The position numbers and the translations under genes were made by a program. A stretch of DNA of 12,913 bases, from contig CAKTZW010000020.1 of the NCBI GenBank assembly GCA_934636065.1, positions 1 through 12,913 on the forward strand, in the 5' to 3' direction. Under the pieces are notes generated by a model that did not search any database, had not been told where the DNA came from, and worked only from the letters and a program-made list of their open reading frames with translations. The stretch comes from an uncultured Labedella sp. Its GTDB lineage: Bacteria; Actinomycetota; Actinomycetes; Actinomycetales; Microbacteriaceae. This document shows, in pieces, positions 1-6,465 of this stretch (position 1 is its first letter; each line of letters opens with the position of its first letter).

Positions 1-1159
1 CGAAGGCCCGGCCATTGCGCCCGAGTTCGTCGGCGCGGGCGGGGTCGTCGCCGAGGGCGATTGCGTCCTGCAGAAGCGCTGCCGGGTCACCGGCAACGAC
101 GTGGATACCACCCCGCGAGGCCGCCAGTTCCGTCGCCGTCGCTCCCCCTGCTGCCGTCGCACCGAGAACGGGCCGACCGACCTTGAAGTACGAGGTCAGT
201 TTGCTCGGTACCGACATCTCCGCCACGCCGAGTTTCTCGTTTACGAGGAGCACATCCGCTGCGGCGAGCACCGTCATGAAGTCGTCGTCGCTGACAGGCT
301 CGAGGAAGCTGATCGATTGCACCCCATCCGCATACCTCATGAGGTGGTCCTTCTGGTTGCCGTCGCCCATGAGCACGAAACGCACCGAGCGAGGCGACGT
401 ATCGGCGAGGCGTGCCGCGTCCACGACGTTCTCCAGCCCCTGTTTCACACCCATGTTGCCGGCGTGCATGACGACGAGTTCACCATCGCCCCAGCCGAAA
501 CGCGTACGGGTCGCGGCTCGATCACGCACGGAGGCCTCACCGACATGGGTCCAGTTGCGGATCACCTCTACGCGTGCCGGGTCGACACCCAGGTCTCCCG
601 TCAGCACACGTGCGAAACGATCATGGATGACTGAGACGCCGTCTGCCGAGCGAAACAACCAGGACTCCAGACGCTTCATGACGGCGGCGACGAGCGAGTG
701 ACTGCCCGTCTCCGCAGCCCCGACGGAGTAGATGTCCTGCACCCACACCCCGACCGGAGTCCCGCGATGAAAGACTCGAGCCTTCATCATCGCGATGACG
801 ACGGAGAAGAGCGCCGGCGAGACGAGCAGGACGACGTCGGGACGTCCCCATCGCGCGAACACGAACCGGAGGCCGAGGGAGAGCTCCGCGGCGAGTCGCT
901 TGACGTTGCTCGGGCGACGCGGGACGAAGTGAAGAAGCCGCTGTACGACAACACCGTCGCGATCATCTCGGTCGGCCCACTGCCCATAGCCCTGGTGGAT
1001 TCGCCATTCCGGATAGTGCGGGTGGGCCGTCAACACTCGAACCCGGTCGCCGCGGTACACGAGGCCTGTCGCGAGACGACCCACATACGGAGCGTTGCCC
1101 GTTGTCTCCGGCGTGAAGTGCGCCGACAGCATGGCAATCTTCTTTCCCCCACGAGTCAC
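1..1159 (-). CDS. GT4-family glycosyltransferase (WcaI/WbuB-like), 3' end cut by window
   Basis: This leftward gene is open from a GTG at 1159 to the left edge: 386 residues without a stop, so only a short C-terminus should be missing for a family of about 400. It is a GT-B fold retaining glycosyltransferase that would add a sugar from a nucleotide donor to the lipid-linked repeat unit at the cytoplasmic face. Visible signs are the N-terminal strand KKIAMLSAHFTPE (6-18) with the acceptor-side glycine region, QDIYS (141-145), VIRNW (199-203, typical of the WcaI-like branch), HAGNMGVKQGL (232-242) opening the donor domain, and VPSKLTSYF (317-325) in the sugar-nucleotide site. GTG at 1159 is preferred over the ATG at 1132 because the ATG would remove the first beta strand. 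There is no strong Shine-Dalgarno; a TAGGGT box lies six bases upstream, which could mean a leaderless transcript. Family call firm, donor and acceptor unknown. Confidence 0.88.
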   Translation of the reverse strand, partial: MTRGGKKIAMLSAHFTPETTGNAPYVGRLATGLVYRGDRVRVLTAHPHYPEWRIHQGYGQWADRDDRDGVVVQRLLHFVPRRPSNVKRLAAELSLGLRFVFARWGRPDVVLLVSPALFSVVIAMMKARVFHRGTPVGVWVQDIYSVGAAETGSHSLVAAVMKRLESWLFRSADGVSVIHDRFARVLTGDLGVDPARVEVIRNWTHVGEASVRDRAATRTRFGWGDGELVVMHAGNMGVKQGLENVVDAARLADTSPRSVRFVLMGDGNQKDHLMRYADGVQSISFLEPVSDDDFMTVLAAADVLLVNEKLGVAEMSVPSKLTSYFKVGRPVLGATAAGGATATELAASRGGIHVVAGDPAALLQDAIALGDDPARADELGRNGRAF

Positions 1160-1291
1160 TCTCGAACCCTATCGGCCGCCGCGCGGAGGGCCCGTCGCCG
1201 CAGCGTGAACATCTCGTTTCACATGCCACCTGTCCGAGGGACACGGAGTGCCGCACCACTACGCTGAGGAGAACGGGGAAAAGGGGGCGCG
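1160..1291. promoter_or_regulatory. Divergent promoter region between two EPS transcription units
   Basis: This 132-base spacer lies between head-to-head genes, so it should hold promoters for both. Leftward: on the minus strand TAGGGT (complement of 1166-1171) fits the actinobacterial -10 pattern TANNNT and ends six bases before the GTG start, as expected for leaderless transcription. Rightward: TACGCT at 1260-1265 fits the same pattern and would place transcription start near 1272, ahead of the AAGGGGG ribosome site at 1281-1287. No convincing -35 box was found for either. TANNNT is a weak motif and can occur by chance. Confidence 0.35.
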
Positions 1292-1864
1292 TTGAGCGAC
1301 CGAACGGGTACGAGCAGGCATCCAGTGATCAGCCTGAAACGGGCTCCCGGTGAACGCGTCGCTTGGGACCGGCCGGGCTGGTTCGTGTATCTGTGGGCCG
1401 TCTCCGAGTTGCTCTTCGTGACGAACGCGTGGCAGATCAGTTCGAGCCTTCGTGTGCGCGTGCTTCGGGCTTTCGGTGCGGAGATCGGGAGCGGCGTGAT
1501 TTTCCGACCGCGCACCCGCGTCAAATTCCCGTGGAAGCTCCACATCGGCGACGACTGCTGGATCGGTGAGGGCGTGTGGTTTCACAATCAGGATCACGTC
1601 CATATCGGACACGACGCCGTCGTTTCCCAGGAGACGTTCATTACGACGGGAAGTCATGCCCATCGTCGTGATATGGCGTTGGTCACACGGGAGATCAGGA
1701 TCGGCTCGGGAGCGTGGATCACGTCTCGCTGCGTCATCCTCGGCGGCGCCGACATCGGACGGAACGCGCTGATCACCCCGCAAGCGGTGGTGTCAGGCAC
1801 CGTCGAGGAGAACACGGTATTCGGTCCACCGCCAAGCGGTCCACGAGGGCGCCGATTTACATGA
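1292..1864 (+). CDS. WcaF-like hexapeptide-repeat O-acetyltransferase
   Basis: A 190-residue left-handed beta-helix acetyltransferase, expected to move acetyl from acetyl-CoA to a sugar hydroxyl of the repeat unit in the cytoplasm. A hydrophobic N-terminal segment (29-46, WFVYLWAVSELLFVTNAW) matches the WcaF-type N-terminus. Hexapeptide turns run from about 62 to 175 (AEIGSGVIF, LHIGDDCWIGEGVWF, VHIGHDAVV, IRIGSGAWI, ADIGRNALI), and TTGSHAH (118-124) holds the likely catalytic histidine. The start is TTG at 1292, preceded at good distance by AAGGGGG (1281-1287); a GTG twelve codons on has no such site. The last ten codons lose the G/C third-position bias while another frame keeps it, and that frame reads G-P-P-A-K, resembling the family's C-terminal GxPAK. 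The annotated C-terminus may therefore be altered by a one-base shift near 1831. Confidence 0.85.
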   Translation: MSDRTGTSRHPVISLKRAPGERVAWDRPGWFVYLWAVSELLFVTNAWQISSSLRVRVLRAFGAEIGSGVIFRPRTRVKFPWKLHIGDDCWIGEGVWFHNQDHVHIGHDAVVSQETFITTGSHAHRRDMALVTREIRIGSGAWITSRCVILGGADIGRNALITPQAVVSGTVEENTVFGPPPSGPRGRRFT

Positions 1865-1968
1865 GATCCATCCGCGCAGCCATGGCCTCCGGCTCGGCCC
1901 GCTTTCATGCACCGTGGTACGCGCATCTGCCGGTTTCGCTCGACCTAGCCGTCGAAGGCACTCACTAA
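1861..1968 (+). CDS. Candidate 35-residue ORF or displaced acetyltransferase C-terminus
   Basis: This short frame starts with an ATG overlapping the acetyltransferase stop (ATGA at 1861-1864) and ends at TAA just before the ribosome site of the next gene. The same frame is open back through 1831, and over 1831-1965 about 34 of 45 codons end in G or C, the pattern of real coding DNA here. The peptide (MRSIRAAMASGSARF...) is mildly basic at its start, has no clear membrane segment and matches nothing I recognise. Two readings fit: a translationally coupled small protein, or the true C-terminus of the upstream acetyltransferase separated by a frameshift. I slightly favour the latter because the bias begins before the ATG. 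Confidence 0.3.
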   Translation: MRSIRAAMASGSARFHAPWYAHLPVSLDLAVEGTH

Positions 1969-1986
1969 CGGGAGGTGGGATCGACC

Positions 1987-3036
1987 ATGTCCGCAGTCAC
2001 TCTGATCATCGAGCAAAACGTGTCTGGTCATCGGTTGTCGTATGTCAGACTGATCTCTGATCGGGCGAGCGCAACCTCTCGGGTCATCATCGCTCTGAAC
2101 CCGACGCAAGACGACCGCGAGGAAATCGCGCTGCACCTCGCGGACCTTTCGGTCGATGTGAGCCTGATCTGGCGCTCTCTCGGATCGCTTTCGGCGATAG
2201 AGGCCCTGAGCCGCGAGGTGGGTGCGACAAAGACCGTCGTACCCGACGGCGATGCAATCGCTCTGCAACTGGCGCGACGAAGACGATGGAAAGGCGCGGG
2301 CTCTGTCTCCGTCCTGATCATGCGCGAATCGCTACCCTCTCGTTGGGGTATTCCTGTTCGCACGTGGGCCAAGCGATTCATGGTCGCACGCGCCCGGAAT
2401 ACGAAGAATGCGCGAGTCGTCGTCTTGAGGTCGTCGACATGGGCCGGTGAGACGTCGTACCCGATTGCGATCGATCCGATCACCCTGCTCGTCTCGCCTG
2501 ATCGGATCCGCGTCGTCCGTGCTCTGCTCGCCGAGCATCCCGAACGTTATTGGTTCGGTGTCGTCGGCGCCATTTCGAGTCGCAAGAATGTCGATATGGT
2601 CGCGGAGGCCGTTGCAGCCATGAAGGCGCCGGTGGGTCTCGTCATAGCGGGGAAGGTGGCGGACGAGAGCGTGCCCGCGGTGAACCGCGTCTCCGAAGCG
2701 ATGTCGAAGCGGGACGTTCCGTTTGTTGTCGTCGACCGACTTCTCGCTGACGATGAGCTCGATGCATTTGTGATGAACCTCGACTGCGTCGTCCTCGCCC
2801 ATTCGAATGAGGGACCAAGCGGCATCTTCGGAAAGGCTGCAGCAGCAGGCACTCGTGTCGTCGCCAGTGGCGCGACCTCGCTTCGTGATGATTGCGATTC
2901 ATGGCCGGAAGGAGCGCAGTGGGTGCCTCTCGACGTTGCGCGGCTCGCGACGGCACTCAGTGACGCGGTCGCACTTCCCCCTCCAGCTCCTGCGTCCCTC
3001 CCCAGCGGGCGCTCATTTGCGGATTCGCTACTTTGA
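1987..3036 (+). CDS. Glycosyltransferase, GT4-like (GT-B fold)
   Basis: A cytoplasmic protein of 349 residues that probably adds one sugar to the lipid-linked repeat unit. The N-terminal half is divergent but opens with a beta strand and a glycine turn (VTLIIEQNVSGHRLSYVRL, 4-22) as in GT-B acceptor domains. The C-terminal half is typical of GT4: FGVVGAISSRKNVDMVAEA (190-208), VGLVIAGK (216-223), and HSNEGPSGIFGKAAAAG (272-288), whose acidic residue lies where the family's nucleotide-sugar site sits, although the usual second glutamate is replaced by lysine. ATG at 1987 is chosen because GGAGGTGGG (1971-1979) precedes it; an in-frame GTG at 1975 lies inside that site. The stop overlaps the flippase start by four bases (TTGA), so the two are likely coupled. 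Base composition is lower in GC than the kinase operon. Sugar specificity cannot be read. Confidence 0.78.
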   Translation: MSAVTLIIEQNVSGHRLSYVRLISDRASATSRVIIALNPTQDDREEIALHLADLSVDVSLIWRSLGSLSAIEALSREVGATKTVVPDGDAIALQLARRRRWKGAGSVSVLIMRESLPSRWGIPVRTWAKRFMVARARNTKNARVVVLRSSTWAGETSYPIAIDPITLLVSPDRIRVVRALLAEHPERYWFGVVGAISSRKNVDMVAEAVAAMKAPVGLVIAGKVADESVPAVNRVSEAMSKRDVPFVVVDRLLADDELDAFVMNLDCVVLAHSNEGPSGIFGKAAAAGTRVVASGATSLRDDCDSWPEGAQWVPLDVARLATALSDAVALPPPAPASLPSGRSFADSLL

Positions 3037-4259
3037 CGGCGACCAAGACTGCGGGCGTCGGGGGCCAGGCGTTCTTCATGGCCGGCGCCTCGGGTTGTGC
3101 CCAGGTGCTCGTAGCCCTGATGTACATCCTTGCGGCGCGGGACTCGGAGCCGGAGATACTGGGATTGGCGGTGAGCGCGATTGCGCTCGGCACAGCCGCT
3201 GTGGGTTTCATCGATTTCGGCACCAACTCTCTCTGGGTTCGCGAGATCGCGGCCGGCCGTGTCGCATCGACAGCGATCGGCCGACGAATCGCAGGAAAAA
3301 TCGGCGTGACCGTGGCTCTTTCTGCGGTGTGGGCAGCCGCCAGTGCTCTCATCGCTCCAGAAGCGAAACTCTGGATATCGGCGCCGATCGTGCTTGCACT
3401 CCTCTTGTCGCAGACGACCCAAGTTCCCCTTCGAGCTGCCACGCGTGGACGAACCGTCGCCATTCTCATCCTGCTCGACCGTGTGGTTGCATCCGTGCTA
3501 TTCCTCGCACTCGAAGGCCTCGGAGTTGCTGGCGCGGATGCGCTCTGGGTGGCCTTGACTGCCGGATCGTTGACCTCCGCGGTGCTCTGCTGGGCGGTCA
3601 CTCCGGTGGCTATCCGCCCCCGTCTGCGCGGCCAGCCCTGGGCCAACCCGTGGCGCGGCGCCAGTTCTTTCGGGATCGCAGGACTCGCCACAAGTGCCCA
3701 AGCGATGGATGTAACGCTGCTCACCACGGTTGCCGGGCCTCATGCAGCCGGTGTCTATGGTGCGGTCGGTCGATGGACTCAACCGATGATGCTTCTTGCG
3801 AGCGCATTCTCCGCCGCAGCTGCGCCATTCGTTGCCTCATCCGGCGAACTGGCGGAGTCCTGGAGGCGCCTTCGTAAAGCACTCTGGATGCCGGCACTTT
3901 CCGTTCTTGGCGCTGTGGTCGTGGGGCTGAGCGCTCCGCTGCTCGTCGACCTCCTGCTCGGAGAGCGGTACAAGGGATCTGCAGTGGTGTTGCAGATCCT
4001 GGCTGCCGTCGCCGTTCTCTCCATCCTGTCCCAGCCCATGGCCATGGCCCTGCAGTTCCTCGGGCATGCTCGCATCGTCGCGATCGCTATGTCGACGGCA
4101 GTGGCGCTTCAGCTTGTGCTCATCTTCATTCTCGGGCGAGAACTCGGCGCTGTCGGAGCGGCTGTGTCCTCACTGTGCGCGCAAGTCACCGTCTTCATCA
4201 TCTTGATCACGTCGGCTCGCCGCCAGTTACGCAAAGCCCGCCCGGACAGCTCCGCTTGA
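3033..4259 (+). CDS. wzx: Wzx-type polysaccharide repeat-unit flippase
   Basis: A 408-residue polytopic membrane protein of the MVF/PST flippase class, which moves undecaprenyl-linked repeat units from the inner to the outer leaflet. Hydrophobic segments are spread over the whole length (for example 18-34, 43-62, 90-107, 113-126, 141-160, 170-190, 212-235, 250-268, 286-310, 318-342, 347-367, 372-394), fitting the roughly twelve helices of the family. Length is near the usual 400-480. The short intracellular loop VGFIDFGTNSLWVREIAAG (57-75) resembles the conserved first loop with its GLxxxxxREIA pattern. The start is TTG, overlapping the preceding stop as TTGA without its own clear ribosome site, so translation probably depends on the upstream gene. 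The basic tail after 394 should be cytoplasmic. Family assignment rests on topology and that loop, plus location between glycosyltransferases and polymerase. Confidence 0.82.
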   Translation: MTATKTAGVGGQAFFMAGASGCAQVLVALMYILAARDSEPEILGLAVSAIALGTAAVGFIDFGTNSLWVREIAAGRVASTAIGRRIAGKIGVTVALSAVWAAASALIAPEAKLWISAPIVLALLLSQTTQVPLRAATRGRTVAILILLDRVVASVLFLALEGLGVAGADALWVALTAGSLTSAVLCWAVTPVAIRPRLRGQPWANPWRGASSFGIAGLATSAQAMDVTLLTTVAGPHAAGVYGAVGRWTQPMMLLASAFSAAAAPFVASSGELAESWRRLRKALWMPALSVLGAVVVGLSAPLLVDLLLGERYKGSAVVLQILAAVAVLSILSQPMAMALQFLGHARIVAIAMSTAVALQLVLIFILGRELGAVGAAVSSLCAQVTVFIILITSARRQLRKARPDSSA

Positions 4260-4275
4260 TCGAAAGGTAAGTGCA

Positions 4276-5010
4276 ATGACGCTCGTTCTCCTCACCGCCG
4301 CCGTCACACCGAGCGTCGGTGGTGTGACGGTCAGCAACGCTGACGAGCGCCTTCGTCAGTATCAGGAGGCGCTCATGGCCTGGTCGACGCAGGCGGACGC
4401 CGCCGACTTCGACCTGGCTATCGTGGAGACCACGGGAGCCGAACCTCGTCACTTGTTCAAGCAGCTTCCAGAGGGCTTACGCAAGCGCATCACGTTCGTC
4501 CCCTTCGAGCCGGCGGAAGCCGACATCCATCGCGGGAAGGGGGCTATCGAGCGCTCAGCCGTCCACGCGGCCCTACGGGCCGTTTCGCCGCGCGAGGATG
4601 AGGCCGTGTACAAGTGCACCGGCCGTCTCGTCGTGAGTAACGCGGCCCGAGTCATTCAGCATCTCGAGCCGGCGAGCGTGCGTGTCCGTATGACGATCGA
4701 CCGTTCGTGGGCGGACAGCCGCCTGTTCGGCGCCTCAGCTGACGTGTGGTTCGAGCATCTGATGAGATCGACGGTGGAGGTGTCCGATCCCGACGGAGTC
4801 GAGTACGAGCGCGTACTTGCGGCCGACATAGCCTTCGGCCTAGCGGCCCGGTCATTCACCCTCAGTAGATTTCCGGAACGCCCGTTGTTCGACGGCGTCT
4901 CCGGTACCACTGGACAGCGCTACAGCCCCACTCTCTCCCGCTCGCGAGCTGCTGTCCTGCACTGGTTCGAGATTTCACTGAGCGGGCTCGCCGCTCGCAA
5001 GCAAGCTTGA
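4276..5010 (+). CDS. Uncharacterised protein, possible GT-A type glycosyltransferase
   Basis: A soluble protein of 244 residues, last of the rightward operon, with GAAAGG (4261-4266) before its ATG and a 16-base gap from the flippase. I do not recognise a named family. The pattern is suggestive: an N-terminal strand (TLVLLTAAVTPS, 2-13), an RLRQYQEALMAW helix (25-36), a second strand ending in an acidic residue (FDLAIVET, 45-52), HRGKGAIE (85-92), YKCTGRLVVSNA (112-123), and DSRLFGA (147-153). Similar arrangements (a KG..E block followed by K-x-TGR and a D-x-RxFG stretch) occur, to my memory, in unnamed proteins of capsule and O-antigen clusters that look like GT-A transferases; this is recollection, not a search. 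There is no membrane segment or signal peptide. Its last 36 bases overlap, tail to tail, the end of the polymerase gene on the other strand. Confidence 0.62.
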   Translation: MTLVLLTAAVTPSVGGVTVSNADERLRQYQEALMAWSTQADAADFDLAIVETTGAEPRHLFKQLPEGLRKRITFVPFEPAEADIHRGKGAIERSAVHAALRAVSPREDEAVYKCTGRLVVSNAARVIQHLEPASVRVRMTIDRSWADSRLFGASADVWFEHLMRSTVEVSDPDGVEYERVLAADIAFGLAARSFTLSRFPERPLFDGVSGTTGQRYSPTLSRSRAAVLHWFEISLSGLAARKQA

Positions 5011-6465
5011 TCGACTCGTGCGACCGGGAATCGCTCGACTGCCGCGGGACGTACCAGTCGCATCGAGCTCAGCGCCGCCTCCATCGAGGTGAAGGCTGCG
5101 AGCTGCGGACCCGGAGAGGAGGAGCAGGAGCGCTATGGCGACCGAGAACCCCTTGTCTTCGGGCACAGAGGCAACCGGCAGGAGTGCTAGCCAGACGAAC
5201 GCAACCCCACGGGCGACCGTCGATTCGAGCGTGAATACATGCTTTGCCGGTGGTCGCGCCGCTGCGAAGACGATCAGACCGTATGCGATGATCAGCACGA
5301 CGACTCCGATGAGTCCGAACTTAGCGAGGAACATCACCGGCGTATCGAGGGAAAAGTACCCGTCGACCCCCTGAAGAGCAGGATTGGGGTTGGGGAACTG
5401 TACGCCCATGCCTTGGCCGAGCAGCGGATATTGCACGAACCGCTCCCACGCGATTGCAGCGGCGCGGAGCCGGATAGAGCCCGACGCGTCGCTCTGGAAA
5501 CCGTTGGTCAGGGTGGACGAGATACTGCTCAGTCGCGCGAACACGTCGGTCGAGGACGAGAATGTGGCGGCAGCGAACGGCAATATCAATCCGATGGAGG
5601 CAGCGCTCATCGCGGCTCCGGCGACGAGCCGCGGCAAGGTGATCCGGGCCTTTCGCGCGGCGCCGACCATCGCGATCAACATGAGTGGAAGCACTACTCC
5701 TGTTCGAGTACCAGTGATCAAGACCGCACAGAGCAGCCCCACCGCACCCACAAGCCACGCCGGTCTCACTCGTTTGCGCGCCAAGCCCATTGCGAACAGG
5801 AGCGCCAGAGGCACCGTGATGGCAACGAGCGACGCCAGGAGGCTCCGCTCGGTACTCACCTCCCCGGAGTACCCCCTCGACGAGATCCACGCCGCTGCGA
5901 ATCCGACCGCGGAGACTCCGCCCACGAGCACCGAGAAGGTCCTTGAGGCTGAGAGCCGGATGGAGCCGGCGGCATCGAGGGCGATCACCACCGCCGCGAC
6001 GGGCAAGAGGTAGGTCACCGCGTCCCGAGCCCACATGGTCGGGTCGATTCCACGAACAGTGACCGAATAAACGGGCGAGACGAGACCGATCCAGGCCAGC
6101 AGTATGCCTGCGCCCACGAGGCTCGGCCGAAGGGGCAGCGCCCACGGCTCTCGAAGGCGGGGAACGACTCGGACGAGCGCGATCACGGCTGCAAGACCCA
6201 CCCCGGCCAGGTAGACCAGCTTGGGTGCGGACAGCCCCTCCGAGGTCTGAAACACCGCAAGCGCCCCTAGCACGAGCCACCCGAGACGAGCCCATGGTTT
6301 GCTGACAAGCAGCACAGCGAAAGCGATGGCCGGCACGACGAGGAACATGAGGGGGTTGGTCAGCACAACCGGTACGGCGACGAGTGTGAGCGCGGACGCA
6401 GCGATGATGGGAAGAGCAGCGCCCCACCATGTTGCCGGCCGTCGCGGCCAGGGTACTCGGTTCAC
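4975..6465 (-). CDS. wzy: Wzy-type polysaccharide polymerase (O-antigen ligase/polymerase family)
   Basis: A 496-residue polytopic membrane protein that would join flipped repeat units into polymer at the outer face of the membrane. About eleven to twelve hydrophobic segments are visible (for example 15-35, 38-55, 60-75, 82-100, 115-132, 147-164, 174-194, 207-228, 236-268, 279-300, 375-401, 417-434, 438-452). Family-typical patches are TGTRTG (251-256) and PLLGQGMG (347-354), followed by a long extracytoplasmic loop with SLDTP (372-376). The start is GTG at 6465: it overlaps the stop of the upstream sugar transferase as GTGA and has GGTGGGAG (complement of 6472-6479) before it. An in-frame upstream start at 6582 would bury 39 codons inside the neighbour and is rejected. 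The C-terminal 40 residues are hydrophilic and rich in Gly, Ser and Arg. Polymerase is favoured over ligase because this looks like a monoderm capsule locus. Confidence 0.82.
   Translation of the reverse strand: MNRVPWPRRPATWWGAALPIIAASALTLVAVPVVLTNPLMFLVVPAIAFAVLLVSKPWARLGWLVLGALAVFQTSEGLSAPKLVYLAGVGLAAVIALVRVVPRLREPWALPLRPSLVGAGILLAWIGLVSPVYSVTVRGIDPTMWARDAVTYLLPVAAVVIALDAAGSIRLSASRTFSVLVGGVSAVGFAAAWISSRGYSGEVSTERSLLASLVAITVPLALLFAMGLARKRVRPAWLVGAVGLLCAVLITGTRTGVVLPLMLIAMVGAARKARITLPRLVAGAAMSAASIGLILPFAAATFSSSTDVFARLSSISSTLTNGFQSDASGSIRLRAAAIAWERFVQYPLLGQGMGVQFPNPNPALQGVDGYFSLDTPVMFLAKFGLIGVVVLIIAYGLIVFAAARPPAKHVFTLESTVARGVAFVWLALLPVASVPEDKGFSVAIALLLLLSGSAARSLHLDGGGAELDATGTSRGSRAIPGRTSRSSLLASGEPAQ

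Noticed and set aside
15..1267. Several plus-strand frames of 177-228 codons over the left glycosyltransferase
   Set aside because: They are antisense to a continuous 386-codon minus-strand frame with clear GT4 motifs; none has recognisable domains.
2547..3422. 291-codon minus-strand frame across the glycosyltransferase-flippase junction
   Set aside because: No domains and biased composition; both plus-strand genes are well supported.
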